Shown: one piece after another, positions 35,491-45,445 of the stretch
How the letters are laid out: each line of letters begins with the position of its first letter
Numbering within the stretch: position 1 is the stretch's first letter
NCBI RefSeq assembly: GCF_013201645.1
Contig: NZ_CP053842.1
Location: 1,178,001 to 1,242,000, forward strand
Origin: Campylobacter corcagiensis
GTDB lineage: Bacteria > Campylobacterota > Campylobacteria > Campylobacterales > Campylobacteraceae
Reading direction: 5' to 3'
Length of the DNA stretch: 64,000 bases
Program-made: the position numbers and the translations under genes
Notes under the pieces: model-generated
What the model was told of the DNA's origin: nothing
What the model saw: the letters and a program-made list of their open reading frames with translations, nothing else
Database searches by the model: none

Positions 35491-36522
35491 ATGAAAAAAA
35501 TAGTATTTCTAAGAATTAACCCAAAGGCTGTCGGAGGCGCTGAAAAGTATCTTCAAAGAGTTGTTTATGTTTTAAAACAAAACGGTATAAAGCATGAAAT
35601 TCGCTCCTTTAATGGCAACCAAAAAATTCCTTCATGGCTAAAAGCTTTGAAATTTAATCATCAAGTTTGTAAACAAAAAAGTAAAGATGAAATTTATTTT
35701 AGCCTTGAAAGAGTTGGGTGTGCTGATATTTACAGAGCTGGTGATGGAGTTCATAAAGTTTATAGAAATCAAAAAAAACTATGGTTTTTAAACCCTTTAA
35801 ATTTCGTATATCCATACTTAGAAAGAAAATGTTTTGAAAATTCTAAAAAAATCATAACAAATTCAAACTTCATAAAAGATCAAATCATAAAAACATATAA
35901 CATTAACCCGCAAAAAATACAAACTATTTATAACGGAGTAAATTTGCCAAACAAAGTAGACAAAGTAAAAACTAAAACTGAAATTTGTGCTAAATTTAAT
36001 CTTGATCTTAAAAAACCACTCATTCTTTTTGTTGGAAGTGGCTTTAAAAGAAAAGGCGTAAAAGAATTTTTAACTATCCTAAAAAATTTAAATTCCAACT
36101 ATAGTTCCATCATAATAGGCAAAGATAAAAATATAAAAAAATATATAAATTTAACTAAAAATTTAGGTCTTGATACGCTTTTTTTAGGGGTTAGAGATGA
36201 TGTTAATAAATTTTACGAAGCAAGTGATATTTTTGTGTTTCCAACTTATTATGAACCATTTTCAAATGTTATCCTAGAAGCACTTAGTTATGGATGTGTG
36301 TGCTTTACGACTAAGCAAAACGGGGCTAGTGAGATTTTAGATAATGAGTTTATAATGAACTCTCCAAATGATTTGAAAATCTCAAAAACTATAGATAAAT
36401 TTTTAAATAATGCTAGCTTACTTCAAACTCAAAGTCAAAAAAATATAGAAATTTCAAAAAAATTTAGCATTGAAAACAATGTAAAACTCACTATGGAGAT
36501 TATAAATGAAAATCTTTATTGA
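35491..36522 (+). CDS. LPS core glycosyltransferase family 4 (WaaG-like)
   Basis: A 343-residue GT4 protein. IVFLRINPKAVGGAEKYLQRVV opens the acceptor domain. FSLERVGCADIYRAGDGVHKVYR resembles the acceptor-side region of WaaG glucosyltransferases. The donor site shows LILFVGSGFKRKGVKEF and DIFVFPTYYEPFSNVILEALSYGCVC (E-x7-E). It probably adds a hexose to heptose of the core. The ATG has no ribosome-binding site but lies just after a -10, consistent with a leaderless transcript. It overlaps waaF by 17 bp. Confidence 0.83.
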   Translation: MKKIVFLRINPKAVGGAEKYLQRVVYVLKQNGIKHEIRSFNGNQKIPSWLKALKFNHQVCKQKSKDEIYFSLERVGCADIYRAGDGVHKVYRNQKKLWFLNPLNFVYPYLERKCFENSKKIITNSNFIKDQIIKTYNINPQKIQTIYNGVNLPNKVDKVKTKTEICAKFNLDLKKPLILFVGSGFKRKGVKEFLTILKNLNSNYSSIIIGKDKNIKKYINLTKNLGLDTLFLGVRDDVNKFYEASDIFVFPTYYEPFSNVILEALSYGCVCFTTKQNGASEILDNEFIMNSPNDLKISKTIDKFLNNASLLQTQSQKNIEISKKFSIENNVKLTMEIINENLY

Positions 36523-37453
36523 ACTTCCTACTTGGCTTGGGGACGGGGTTATGGCAAGTATGGCTGTTGAAAACATAGCGTTAAATTTTCCTAAAGCAAA
36601 GATTACATTTTTTGGCTCATTTGCTTCAACTTCTTTATATCAAAATCATCCAAATTTAGAAAAAATAGTCATAGATGAGAGTAAAAAAACCAAATTTAGA
36701 TATATAAAGCTTTATCAAACTATAAAAAGCTTTGATAAATTTGATATAGCTATAAGTTTTCGAAGCCATTTTGCTACTAAATTTAGTATGTTTTTTCTAA
36801 AAGCTAAAAAAAAGTATATCTTTGATAAAAACTCATATCAAGGTCATCAAGCAGAAAAATATTTAGATTTTGTAACAAAAAGTCTAAATTTAGACCAAAA
36901 ACAAAGTGAACTAAAGTTATATTTTAAGCCAAAAATATTTAGCAAAAAAACACTCGGTCTAAATCCAGGTGCAAGCTATGGAAGTGCGAAAAGATGGTAT
37001 CCTAGTTACTTCGCAGAAGTTGCTACTGCTTTATCAAAAGAGTATGATATCTTAATATTTGGCACAAAAAATGAAGCTAAAATCTGTAACGAAATAGCTG
37101 ATATCTTAAAAGAGAAAAATATAAATTTTATAAACTTATGTGGTAAAACTAGCATCCAAGAGCTTTGCCAAAATATCGCAGGATTATCACTTTTTATAAC
37201 AAACGATAGTGGTCCTATGCATATCGCAGCGTCTTATAAAACACCAACTATAGCACTATTTGGTCCTACAAGGTGGTTTGAGACAAGCCCTTATAAAAAC
37301 TCAAAATCTAAGATAGTTCGCCTTGATTTAGCCTGTATGCCTTGTATGAAAAGAACTTGCCCTATAAAAACGCACAAGTGCATGAAAAATTTAACTCCTG
37401 ATATGGTTTTAAAAGCCTACAAAGAGTTAAATTTAACCTCTATAAATCCTTAA
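36506..37453 (+). CDS. waaF: Lipooligosaccharide heptosyltransferase II
   Basis: WaaF adds the second core heptose. The 315-residue GT9 protein has the WaaF-type N-terminus [15 protein letters not shown] and the phosphate-site [23 protein letters not shown]. The donor block is [27 protein letters not shown], and the C-terminal [17 protein letters not shown] cluster is typical. It closes the LOS core locus and overlaps gmhA by 14 bp in convergent orientation, so the two transcripts must meet. Confidence 0.95.
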   Translation: MKIFIELPTWLGDGVMASMAVENIALNFPKAKITFFGSFASTSLYQNHPNLEKIVIDESKKTKFRYIKLYQTIKSFDKFDIAISFRSHFATKFSMFFLKAKKKYIFDKNSYQGHQAEKYLDFVTKSLNLDQKQSELKLYFKPKIFSKKTLGLNPGASYGSAKRWYPSYFAEVATALSKEYDILIFGTKNEAKICNEIADILKEKNINFINLCGKTSIQELCQNIAGLSLFITNDSGPMHIAASYKTPTIALFGPTRWFETSPYKNSKSKIVRLDLACMPCMKRTCPIKTHKCMKNLTPDMVLKAYKELNLTSINP

Positions 37454-38009
37454 AGGCATCATCTATTGCTTGGCAAATCGTATGTTCTATAAGTAGGTGC
37501 ATCTCTTGAATTCTAGCTGTGTCGCTACTAGGAACTACTAAATTTAAATCACAATACTCATTCATCGCACCACCGCCTTTGCCACTAAGCCCTAAGGTTT
37601 TACAACCTATACTTTTAGCAAATTCTAGTGTGTTTATCACATTTTTTGAGTTTCCGCTTGTTGAGATTCCAAAAAACAGGTCACCCTTTCTAGCTAATGC
37701 TTTAGCTTGCCTTAAAAAAACAAACTCATATCCATAATCATTTCCAATAGCTGTTAGTGCTGAAGTATCAGTCGTTAGCGCTATACCTGCTAAAGGAGTT
37801 CTTTCGCTTTTGTATCTTCCAGTTAACTCAGCTGCTACATGCTGTGCATCAGCCGCGCTTCCGCCATTTCCAAATAGTAAAATCTTACCACCGTTTTTAA
37901 GCGTTTGAACTACCATTTCGCACGCTTTTTCTATATCATCAGCTATTTTATAAGTGTTTTTAATCGTCTCATAGTGAGCATCTAGCTCACCTTTTATCAT
38001 ATCTTTCAC
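37440..38009 (-). CDS. gmhA: Sedoheptulose-7-phosphate isomerase GmhA
   Basis: GmhA turns sedoheptulose 7-phosphate into D-glycero-D-manno-heptose 7-phosphate, the first step to ADP-heptose. The 189-residue SIS-domain protein shows [24 protein letters not shown] (zinc histidine and catalytic residues), [11 protein letters not shown] and the C-terminal [13 protein letters not shown] motif with the second catalytic histidine. It overlaps hldE by 4 bp and is the last gene of the hldD-hldE-gmhA unit. Confidence 0.96.
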   Translation of the reverse strand: MKDMIKGELDAHYETIKNTYKIADDIEKACEMVVQTLKNGGKILLFGNGGSAADAQHVAAELTGRYKSERTPLAGIALTTDTSALTAIGNDYGYEFVFLRQAKALARKGDLFFGISTSGNSKNVINTLEFAKSIGCKTLGLSGKGGGAMNEYCDLNLVVPSSDTARIQEMHLLIEHTICQAIDDAFKDL

Positions 38010-39385
38010 TCTTTTATCCTTTTTATTATATTTGTTGTACTAAAGCCATCTTTAAATTCTATAAGCTCAACTCTTTTAGCTATATCACTTCCAACAACCT
38101 CTTTATTTGCGTAATCTGCACCCTTTACAAGCACATCTGGTTTAATTTTTTTGATAAGTTCATAAGGGGTGTCTTCATCAAATATCACAACATAATCAAC
38201 GCTTTGAAGACCTGCTAAAACCGTAGCTCTAGAAATTTGTGAGTTTATAGGGCGAGTGTTACCTTTTAGTCTTTTAACAGAAGCATCAGAATTTAACCCA
38301 AGCACAAGCACACCACCAATAGCTTTTGCTTTAGCAAGATAGCTTACATGACCTGCGTGAAGTATATCAAAACAACCATTTGTAAAGATTACTTGTTTAT
38401 TATTAGCACTTAAAATTTCTAAAATTTCATCAACTGTTTTTATCTTTTTAAGCGGATCCCAGCAACTTGTAAATTTATCATACTCAGCTATTTCACTAAG
38501 TGTAACAGTTGCACTTCCTACTTTACTAACAACCACAGCAGCAGCTTTATTTGCTAAAATAGTAGCGTTTTTAATGCTCATTTTACTTGCTAAAGCATAT
38601 CCTAAAGTGGCTAAAACCGTATCTCCAGCACCTGTTACATCATAAACTTCTCTAGCAATAGCAGGTATAATCTCTAAGCTTTTATCATAAAAAGCTATGC
38701 CTTTTTCTGAAAGCGTTATAAGAGAGTACTTTAAATTTAGATCATTTTTAAGCTTAACTATAGCATCTTTTAAACTAACATCATCTTTTATATCAATACT
38801 AGTTGCAATCGCTGCTTCTTTGCGGTTTGGCGTAAGAAGCGTTGCACCGCTATATTTTGAATAATCCTTACCTTTTGGATCAACTAGGACAAATTTATCT
38901 TTTGATTGTTTTATTATCTCTTTACAAATTCTAGGCGTTAAAACGCCTTTTGCATAATCACTTAAAAGCACACCATCAAATTGTGGCAAAATTTCACTAA
39001 ATTTTGATAGAAGTTTATCTTCGCTATCTTGAGTGATATTTTCTTTACTCTCTTTATCAAAGCGAACTATTTGCTGAGATACTGCCATGAGCCTAGATTT
39101 TTGGCTTGTTTTTCTGCCATTTTCTTTAACTAAGAATTTATAATCCACTTCGCTAAGTAGATCTAAAATTTGATCAGCCCTATTATCATCTCCAACAACG
39201 CTTAAAACACCAACTCTAGCACCTAAAGATTTAAGGTTTGCTATGACATTTCCAGCACCGCCAAGGCGTTTATCTTCTTGCTTTATATCTACAACTTGCA
39301 CGGGTGCTTCAGGAGAAATTCTATCACAATCCCCCCAAAGATAGTGATCTATCATCAAGTCCCCAACAACTAAAATACTAACCAT
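38006..39385 (-). CDS. hldE: Bifunctional heptose 7-phosphate kinase/heptose 1-phosphate adenylyltransferase HldE
   Basis: HldE is a fused enzyme of 459 residues. The N-terminal PfkB-type kinase (about 1-310; [34 protein letters not shown]) phosphorylates C1. The C-terminal nucleotidyltransferase (about 325-459; [25 protein letters not shown]) attaches AMP. Together with GmhB it makes ADP-D-glycero-heptose. It is coupled to gmhA (4-bp overlap) and overlaps hldD by 8 bp. Confidence 0.96.
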   Translation of the reverse strand: MVSILVVGDLMIDHYLWGDCDRISPEAPVQVVDIKQEDKRLGGAGNVIANLKSLGARVGVLSVVGDDNRADQILDLLSEVDYKFLVKENGRKTSQKSRLMAVSQQIVRFDKESKENITQDSEDKLLSKFSEILPQFDGVLLSDYAKGVLTPRICKEIIKQSKDKFVLVDPKGKDYSKYSGATLLTPNRKEAAIATSIDIKDDVSLKDAIVKLKNDLNLKYSLITLSEKGIAFYDKSLEIIPAIAREVYDVTGAGDTVLATLGYALASKMSIKNATILANKAAAVVVSKVGSATVTLSEIAEYDKFTSCWDPLKKIKTVDEILEILSANNKQVIFTNGCFDILHAGHVSYLAKAKAIGGVLVLGLNSDASVKRLKGNTRPINSQISRATVLAGLQSVDYVVIFDEDTPYELIKKIKPDVLVKGADYANKEVVGSDIAKRVELIEFKDGFSTTNIIKRIKE

Positions 39386-40346
39386 TTACTTCGCTTTCAT
39401 AAATTCTATTTATCTCAGAAATATAGTCTTTTATGCCATCTTCAAGGCTAAATTTTGGCTCATATCCTAAATCTGTTTTAGTATCTAATATATTAGCTTG
39501 AGTATGAAACTGATACTGTTTTACAAAAGGGTTTTTTATATACTCACTGCCTAAATTTGTGCCAAGTTCACGCTGTAAAATATCAGCAATATTTTGAAAA
39601 CTCCTAGCCTTACCAGTTGCAAGGTTATAAATACCGCTTTTTTTCGCATTTAAAGCTAGTTCATTTCCTAAAACAATATCTTTTATGTAAACAAAATCTC
39701 GCTTTATCTTATCACTTCCTTCAAAAAGTTTTGGAGCTTTACCACTTAAAATTTGAAGTCCAAATTGAAGAACCATAGAGGCTGTTTTGTCTTTAAAATA
39801 CTCACCACTGCCATAAACATTAAAGTATCTAAAACCTATAATATGAAGCTTTTTAAAAAATTTAAAAGCGAGTTTATCCATCATGAGTTTTGAAAAACCA
39901 TAAACATTCCTAGGACTTTCACACTCGCCTACTGTTTGTGGACTTTTTGCATTGCCATAAGTAGCAGCTGAGCTTGCATAAATTAGCTTAGAGTTTAGAT
40001 CTTTTGCGATTTCTATTAGATGACTAAACGAGTTTAAATTCGTCCTAATTAGCAAGTCTTGCTCACTAACTGTAGTATCGCTAATGGCTGCTTGGTGAAA
40101 AATAGTGTCTGGGCGAAATTTTTTTATCTTTTTTAAGGTGGCTTTATCATTAATATCGCCTTCTAAAATTTCGCCTTCAAAACCTAGTAAATTTTTATAA
40201 TGTCCAAAGCTTTTAAGGTTACCATTTGAAAATCTATCGCTATTTCTAAAAATATCAATAACTAAAACTTCATCACCTTTTTTATCAAAGTGTTTAGCAA
40301 GATTTGAACCGATAAATCCAGCCCCACCTGTTACAACAATTCTCAT
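39378..40346 (-). CDS. hldD: ADP-L-glycero-D-manno-heptose 6-epimerase HldD
   Basis: HldD inverts C6 of ADP-heptose, giving the donor used by WaaC and WaaF. The 322-residue SDR protein shows GGAGFIGSNLA (7-17), a YGFSK active-site pair (Y139, K143) and FRYFNVYGSGEYFKDKTASMV, specific to HldD. AAGGAAAT precedes the ATG, and a TATAAT lies at 40378-40373, so the hldD-hldE-gmhA unit has its own promoter within the gap after gmhB. Confidence 0.95.
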   Translation of the reverse strand: MRIVVTGGAGFIGSNLAKHFDKKGDEVLVIDIFRNSDRFSNGNLKSFGHYKNLLGFEGEILEGDINDKATLKKIKKFRPDTIFHQAAISDTTVSEQDLLIRTNLNSFSHLIEIAKDLNSKLIYASSAATYGNAKSPQTVGECESPRNVYGFSKLMMDKLAFKFFKKLHIIGFRYFNVYGSGEYFKDKTASMVLQFGLQILSGKAPKLFEGSDKIKRDFVYIKDIVLGNELALNAKKSGIYNLATGKARSFQNIADILQRELGTNLGSEYIKNPFVKQYQFHTQANILDTKTDLGYEPKFSLEDGIKDYISEINRIYESEVNG

Positions 40347-40372
40347 AAATTTCCTTAAATTTAAAATGTAAA

Positions 40373-40378
40373 ATTATA
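40373..40378 (-). promoter_or_regulatory. -10 of the hldD-hldE-gmhA unit
   Basis: TATAAT read on the minus strand, 26 bases before the ATG at 40346, in a 49-bp gap after gmhB. Confidence 0.5.
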
Positions 40379-40395
40379 GCTAAAAAAAGAAAATT

Positions 40396-40908
40396 TCAGG
40401 AATTTGGTATGGTTTGTAAGATATTTTTAAAAGTTTTAAAGTAGGTATTATGTTGCGGATTTAATTTGCTATTTATTAAGTACAAATCCCCAACTCCAGC
40501 AGCTTTTCCAGCCCCCATATCGCTTATTTTATCGCCAAAGAAAATGCTTTTTTTAAGATCAATATCAAACTCATCCTTAGCTTTTAAAATCATACCTGGC
40601 TTTGGCTTTCTACAGCTACAGTTATCATCTGGAGAATGCGGACAAAAGTATACTTTTTTGATATAAATTTGCTCTTTTTCTAGCTCATTAAGCATAAATT
40701 TTGTTAAATTTAAAAACTCATCTTTTGTATAATATCCACGTGCTATGCCGGATTGATTTGTTATGATAAAAAGCTCATAGCCTAAGTTTTGATAGTATCT
40801 TAAAACCTCAAAAACATCATCCATAAATTTAAAATTTTCTTCTTTATAGACATAGCCAAAATCCTCATTTATAACGCCATCTCTATCTAAAAATAGTGCT
40901 TTTATCAT
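40396..40908 (-). CDS. gmhB: D-glycero-D-manno-heptose 1,7-bisphosphate 7-phosphatase GmhB
   Basis: GmhB removes the 7-phosphate between the two HldE steps. The 170-residue HAD protein has the nucleophile motif FLDRDGVIN (D8, D10), TNQSGIARG, a zinc loop with C89, H91, C97 and C99 (CPHSPDDNCSC), RKPKPGMI and GDKISDMGAG. All catalytic and metal residues are in place. It starts four bases after mnmE on the same strand, so it may be read through from the mnmE transcript. Confidence 0.95.
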   Translation of the reverse strand: MIKALFLDRDGVINEDFGYVYKEENFKFMDDVFEVLRYYQNLGYELFIITNQSGIARGYYTKDEFLNLTKFMLNELEKEQIYIKKVYFCPHSPDDNCSCRKPKPGMILKAKDEFDIDLKKSIFFGDKISDMGAGKAAGVGDLYLINSKLNPQHNTYFKTFKNILQTIPNS

Positions 40909-40912
40909 AAAT

Positions 40913-42235
40913 TTATTTACCTAAACAGAAATTTGAAAACATCTCATCTAAAATTTCACTTCTCTCAAATGGCCTTGATATGCTTGAAATTTCAGCTATA
41001 GCTAAATTTATCTCATAAGCAAAAAGCTCTAAAACGCTCTCCTCAAGCTGAAATTTAGCTCTTTTTAAAGACTCTAGGGCATTTTTAGTAGCATTTATCT
41101 GTCTTGTAGTTATGAGCATAATCCCATCGTAGTTTTGGCTATCTAGGTATTTTTTAAGCTCATCAAGTAGTGGTTTGAGTGAGCTTTTAGTTGAAATTTC
41201 TATTCCTGTTATATTAGAACTTAGCTTTCTATCTAAGTCACTTTTATTTATAACTTTTATCACTTTTTTATCTAGATTTTTTAGAATTTCAAGGATTTTT
41301 TCATCCTCTTTATCCTCTACTCTAGAACTATCAAAAACAGCTATTATTATATCAGCTTCATTTGCCACTCTTAAAGAGTGTTTTATGCCTAGATTTTCTA
41401 CATTTGACTTACCATCTCTAATGCCTGCTGTGTCTATTATACGAACTAAATGAGTGCCAATTAACAGGCTTTCTTCTATCGTATCTCTAGTTGTTCCTGC
41501 TTCATCACTGATAATAGCTCTATCTTTTTTTAAAAGTGCGTTTAAAATGGAGCTTTTTCCAACATTTGGCTTACCAATAATGGCTACTTTAAAGCCTTCA
41601 ACTAAGCCTTTTCTTTGACTACTAACTTCTACAATGTCACTTAATTTTTGGATATTTTTATCAAGCATACTGTTTATACTAGATAAAATATCACTAGGTA
41701 AATCTTCATCAGCATAATCTATACAAGTCTCAACATAAGCTAGTGTTTTAACTAACTCACCCCTTAACTCATCAATGAATTTTCCAAGTTCACCTTCAAG
41801 TTGGCGAGATAGAATTTTATGACTATCAGTTGAGCGTGAATTTATAAGGGCTTGAATAGTTTCAGCTTTACTTAAACTCATCTTTGAATTTAAAAAAGCT
41901 CTTTTGCTAAACTCGCCAGGCTGAGCTATTCTAGCTCCTAAATTTAGTAAATTTTCTATAACTAAATTTGAGACGCTAAAACCACCATGAGTTTGAAATT
42001 CAACTATATCTTCGCCCGTGAAGCTATTTGGTGCTTTAAAATACAAAATTATGCCTTCATCTATAAGCTCACCATTTACACTATAAATTTTAGCAAATTT
42101 AGCCTCTCTTGGGCGTAGATTATTAACTTTTAAAAGCTTTAGCGATAGCTTTAGAGCATCTTTTCCACTAACTCTTACGATAGATATCGCACCAACTCCA
42201 TTTGCTGTAGCAGTAGCGACAATTGTATCAAACAT
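40913..42235 (-). CDS. mnmE: tRNA modification GTPase MnmE
   Basis: MnmE, with MnmG, installs the 5-carboxymethylaminomethyl group on wobble uridine. Features are the N-terminal folate-binding domain ([20 protein letters not shown]), the helical domain with an inserted G domain ([24 protein letters not shown]) and the C-terminal catalytic FCLGK. An in-frame TTG at 42247 would add four residues. The family N-terminus starts at the ATG at 42235, giving 440 residues. It is the last gene of the rpmH-rnpA-yidD-yidC-jag-mnmE cluster. Confidence 0.95.
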   Translation of the reverse strand: MFDTIVATATANGVGAISIVRVSGKDALKLSLKLLKVNNLRPREAKFAKIYSVNGELIDEGIILYFKAPNSFTGEDIVEFQTHGGFSVSNLVIENLLNLGARIAQPGEFSKRAFLNSKMSLSKAETIQALINSRSTDSHKILSRQLEGELGKFIDELRGELVKTLAYVETCIDYADEDLPSDILSSINSMLDKNIQKLSDIVEVSSQRKGLVEGFKVAIIGKPNVGKSSILNALLKKDRAIISDEAGTTRDTIEESLLIGTHLVRIIDTAGIRDGKSNVENLGIKHSLRVANEADIIIAVFDSSRVEDKEDEKILEILKNLDKKVIKVINKSDLDRKLSSNITGIEISTKSSLKPLLDELKKYLDSQNYDGIMLITTRQINATKNALESLKRAKFQLEESVLELFAYEINLAIAEISSISRPFERSEILDEMFSNFCLGK

Positions 42236-42249
42236 AGCTATAAGCAACG

Positions 42250-42969
42250 CTATTTCTTAGCGTCACGCCTTTCATTTATCACGATAAACCTGCCATTTTT
42301 TGAGTTTCTAGCTCCGACATATTTATCAGGAAAACGCTCTCTTAACTTACTTAGAGCAATTTTTACAAGAACGCCATCAAGTGGTTTAGTTTGAGCTTTG
42401 CCACCAGACTCTACTTTTTCTATGATATCTACAAGATAAGCATCTATCATCTCTTCTTGATTTTTTAGAAATTCAGAAATTTCTAAGCGGATATGGTAGC
42501 CATATTTAAAATTTATCCAGTTATAAAGAAGATAAGAAAGAGCTTTATAACGGTGCCCTTCTCTACCTATAAGAAGGGCTGCGTCTTTTCCGTCAAGCTT
42601 TATATCTATAGTTGTATTATCAAAACTACTAACATCTACAACGCTAATATCAAAGCACCCAGTACCAAAAAGAGTATCTAATCCACTTTTTATCTCATTT
42701 ATGACTTTATGTATACTTTTTTTATTTTTACTGTCAAATCTTTTCTCGCTTTTATTTTGAGGTTTTTTCTCAACCCTAGGCTCAGCTTTTATGTTTTCTG
42801 TACTAACTTTTAAATTTGAAGCCTCAATAATAGCATTTTTTTTAAAAAATCCTAAAATTCCCTTACTAGGGTGCTGCAAGACTTTCATGTCAAGATCAAG
42901 AGTGGAGCAGTTAAGCTCTTTAGCAGCTTTTATTATTGCCTCTTCAAGAGTTTGTGCTTCTACTCTCAT
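42250..42969 (-). CDS. jag: Jag/KhpB RNA-binding protein
   Basis: A 239-residue protein with an N-terminal Jag_N domain ([38 protein letters not shown]), a lysine-rich linker, a KH domain ([32 protein letters not shown]) and a C-terminal R3H domain ([26 protein letters not shown]). Partners in other bacteria bind RNA with KhpA. It overlaps yidC by 4 bp, the conserved arrangement. Confidence 0.92.
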   Translation of the reverse strand: MRVEAQTLEEAIIKAAKELNCSTLDLDMKVLQHPSKGILGFFKKNAIIEASNLKVSTENIKAEPRVEKKPQNKSEKRFDSKNKKSIHKVINEIKSGLDTLFGTGCFDISVVDVSSFDNTTIDIKLDGKDAALLIGREGHRYKALSYLLYNWINFKYGYHIRLEISEFLKNQEEMIDAYLVDIIEKVESGGKAQTKPLDGVLVKIALSKLRERFPDKYVGARNSKNGRFIVINERRDAKK

Positions 42970-44540
42970 TTTAAGACCTCTTTATCAGCTTTTTTTATCT
43001 CTTCTGCTTCTTTTTTCTTTTTGATTATACGGTTGATAACTGCTTGTTGAAGAACTGATAAAAGGTTGTTTGTCGCCCAGTATAGAGTAAGACCTGCTGC
43101 AAAAAATGCCATAAATATACCAAATATAAAAGGCATTGCTTTCATAATCTTTTCTTGCATAGGATCTTGGAAAGTGGCATTTGTCATTTTTTGTTGTAGC
43201 CACATAGAAAAAATCATAATAATAGGCAAGATAAAATATGGATCTTTATCTGCAAGATTATCTATCCAAAGTATCCAAGGTGCACCTTGAAGTTCAATAG
43301 CGTTTACTAAAACTCTATAAACTGCAAAAAATACTGGAATTTGTAGAAGTATCGGCAAACAGCCACCCATTGGGTTTGCTCCACTTTGTCTATAAAGCTC
43401 CATAACTTTTTGCTGCATTTTTTGTGGATTATCTTTATATTTTTCTTGAATCTCTTTTATCTTAGGAGCTACATCTTTTAGTTTATTCATTGAGACCATT
43501 CCCCTAATGGTAAGTGGTGCTAAGAAAAGTCTTATAATTATAGTCATTAAAACTATCGCCCAACCCCAGTTTCCTGTTAGGTTATATAAATAACTTAAAA
43601 AGCTAAACATCGGCTTAGCTAAAAATGTGAAAAATCCATACTCTATAATGTCTATTAACTCAGGATCAATACTTTTTAAAAGCTCTTTATTTTTTGGTCC
43701 TATAAAGCCATTGACACTAAAATCTCCACTTGCGCTAACAAATACTTGATTTGCATTAGAATTCTCATTTAATATAACATTTAAAGGTGAGTTGAAACTA
43801 TAAAAAACTGTCGCATAGTATCTATCAAAAGATGAAATAATATCTATATCATTATAAACTTCGCCACCTTTATCAACTTTTCCATCTTTAATAACTTCTA
43901 AACTTTTATCTTCTGCCTCTCTTAAAAGCGTTCCATTTATCGCCATTCTATCAGCTAAAATATCTGGTCTCATTCCAGAAGAGATGAAATATTCTAAATC
44001 TTTATTTAAACTAACATCAAGTTTATAGTTGCCTTTTTGTGAAATGGTTATTGTTTTTTTTACTATAACTTCGCCCAAATCTTGAGTTAAGACTACTGTT
44101 TGATCGCCACTAGTTAAATCTAAATTTGCACTATTTGCTACATATGGCACTTCAAAAGCCTTTTTATTAATCTCTTGATCGCTAAAGCGAATTTCAAGCG
44201 GAAGTGGCGAAGCATTTACGCCTATTAAATCAAGCTGCTTTCCTTCTTTATCTACATAAATTCTATCGTTTAAAACAAATGAGTTAAAGCGTCCCAGCTC
44301 ATCAATCGTAGCTTTAAAATAGCGTGAATTTATTGTAGTAATAACGCTTTTTTGCTCTTCTACAGGGGCTTTTTTGGAAACATTTGATTTTGCTACTGGT
44401 GCATCGTACTGTGAAGAAGTAACTGTTTGATTTGTATCTTTAAATTTTGAGAGATAAAAGTAGTCATAACCTAAAAAAAATAGCAGGGTTAAAACAATAG
44501 CCAAAATGGCTCTTTTTTGCATTGAATTATCATCTATCAC
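42966..44540 (-). CDS. yidC: Membrane protein insertase YidC
   Basis: YidC inserts membrane proteins alone or with SecYEG. The 524 residues hold an N-terminal signal-anchor helix (about 10-27), a large periplasmic beta domain to about 310, and five C-terminal helices with the conserved GNWGWAIVLMTIIIRLFLAPLTIRGM (hydrophilic-groove arginine) and NPMGGCLPILLQIPVFFAVYRVL. The C-terminus is lysine-rich. It is flanked by yidD and jag as usual. Confidence 0.96.
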   Translation of the reverse strand: MIDDNSMQKRAILAIVLTLLFFLGYDYFYLSKFKDTNQTVTSSQYDAPVAKSNVSKKAPVEEQKSVITTINSRYFKATIDELGRFNSFVLNDRIYVDKEGKQLDLIGVNASPLPLEIRFSDQEINKKAFEVPYVANSANLDLTSGDQTVVLTQDLGEVIVKKTITISQKGNYKLDVSLNKDLEYFISSGMRPDILADRMAINGTLLREAEDKSLEVIKDGKVDKGGEVYNDIDIISSFDRYYATVFYSFNSPLNVILNENSNANQVFVSASGDFSVNGFIGPKNKELLKSIDPELIDIIEYGFFTFLAKPMFSFLSYLYNLTGNWGWAIVLMTIIIRLFLAPLTIRGMVSMNKLKDVAPKIKEIQEKYKDNPQKMQQKVMELYRQSGANPMGGCLPILLQIPVFFAVYRVLVNAIELQGAPWILWIDNLADKDPYFILPIIMIFSMWLQQKMTNATFQDPMQEKIMKAMPFIFGIFMAFFAAGLTLYWATNNLLSVLQQAVINRIIKKKKEAEEIKKADKEVLK

Positions 44541-44861
44541 TTAATCATCCTTGTTTACTCTTTTTACTATATAATATTTACTATCTTTATATGGCACAAA
44601 CCAAAGTTTAAGCTTTAAGTTCCTTTTTGAAGGATCAAATTTTACAAAATTAAAATCTCTTTTTATCAAAGGATAATCAAAGCCGCCTTTAAAAAACTGG
44701 TTGCACCTTAAAATTCTTAAAAAACTCGCATTAAATGCTTTTAAAAATGAGTTGTTTTCAAACTGCCATAAGGCATACTCTGAGCAACTAGGATAGTAAC
44801 GGCAAGAGTTGGGCTTTAAAGGCGAGATAAATTTCTGGTAAAATCTTATCAAATTTCTCAT
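44541..44861 (-). CDS. yidD: Membrane protein insertion efficiency factor YidD
   Basis: YidD is a small membrane-associated protein that aids YidC. The 106 residues contain the family motif LIRFYQKFISPLKPNSCRYYPSCSEYALWQF with three conserved cysteines, and RILRCNQFFKGGFDY. It lies between rnpA (4-bp overlap) and yidC (no gap). Confidence 0.95.
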   Translation of the reverse strand: MRNLIRFYQKFISPLKPNSCRYYPSCSEYALWQFENNSFLKAFNASFLRILRCNQFFKGGFDYPLIKRDFNFVKFDPSKRNLKLKLWFVPYKDSKYYIVKRVNKDD

Positions 44862-45178
44862 TTTTCTGCTTCTAGCCTTTTAAAAGACCATTTAAGACTC
44901 TTTACAACGCTACTAAATTCCATATCATTTATATTTGCCCTTGTTATAATGACATAAATTCCGGGCTTTAGTCTATCTTTTAGCTCTAAAAAAGCAGCTC
45001 TTACTACTCTTTTAGCTCTATTTCTTTTGACTGCGTTACCTATTTTTTTACTTGCAATAACGCCAAATTTATTATCACTTGAAGCTAAATAATAGACAAC
45101 TGCTGGATCGCAGTGCCACTTTTTAGCCTTTTCATAAACTATACTAAACTCCTGTGACTTAACAGGAGAAAACTCCAC
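44858..45178 (-). CDS. rnpA: Ribonuclease P protein component RnpA
   Basis: RnpA supports RNase P RNA in tRNA 5' processing. The 106-residue protein has the fold region FGVIASKKIGNAVKRNRAKR with the conserved RNR segment. Translation begins at GTG 45178, overlapping the rpmH stop by one base (TAGTG), which implies reinitiation. The RNase P RNA gene is not in the window. Confidence 0.93.
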   Translation of the reverse strand: MEFSPVKSQEFSIVYEKAKKWHCDPAVVYYLASSDNKFGVIASKKIGNAVKRNRAKRVVRAAFLELKDRLKPGIYVIITRANINDMEFSSVVKSLKWSFKRLEAEK

Positions 45179-45312
45179 TAAGCCGCCAATCTTTTTCTAC
45201 CTTTAGCTCTTCTAGCTCTAATAACTCTTCTACCATTTTTAGTCTTCATTCTAGCTCTAAAGCCGTGAGTCCTTTTATGAGGCGTGTTATGTGGTTGATA
45301 TGTTCTTTTCAT
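45178..45312 (-). CDS. rpmH: 50S ribosomal protein L34
   Basis: A short reading frame of 44 codons, starting [19 protein letters not shown] and continuing with an arginine- and lysine-rich tail that ends KGRKRLAA. This is a complete L34. AAAAAAGGAT precedes the ATG and a TATAAT (45349-45344) lies upstream, so rpmH leads the rpmH-rnpA-yidD-yidC-jag-mnmE transcript. In many bacteria this cluster lies near the origin, but no dnaA or origin is visible here. Confidence 0.97.
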   Translation of the reverse strand: MKRTYQPHNTPHKRTHGFRARMKTKNGRRVIRARRAKGRKRLAA

Positions 45313-45343
45313 GCTAATCCTTTTTTGAAATTTTAAAACGCTA

Positions 45344-45349
45344 ATTATA
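45344..45349 (-). promoter_or_regulatory. -10 of the rpmH operon
   Basis: TATAAT in GATATAATTAGCG read on the minus strand, 31 bases before the rpmH ATG. Confidence 0.55.
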
Positions 45350-45419
45350 TCTAAAGCATACTTAAAAAAAGATAAGCTTTAAGAGTTAAATTTAAAACTA
45401 ATTGTTTATCTTTAACTAG

Positions 45420-45425
45420 TAAAAT
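45420..45425 (+). promoter_or_regulatory. -10 of the DUF4149 gene
   Basis: TAAAAT in CTAGTAAAATTTG, 20 bases before the ATG at 45446, with AAAGGAT as ribosome-binding site. It is another GTAAAAT-type element. Confidence 0.4.
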
Positions 45426-45445
45426 TTGAAATTTAAAGGATAAAT

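Noticed and set aside
45178-45445. Chromosomal origin beside rpmH
   Set aside because: In other bacteria rpmH is near dnaA/oriC, but no dnaA gene, DnaA-box cluster or AT-rich unwinding element could be identified here.
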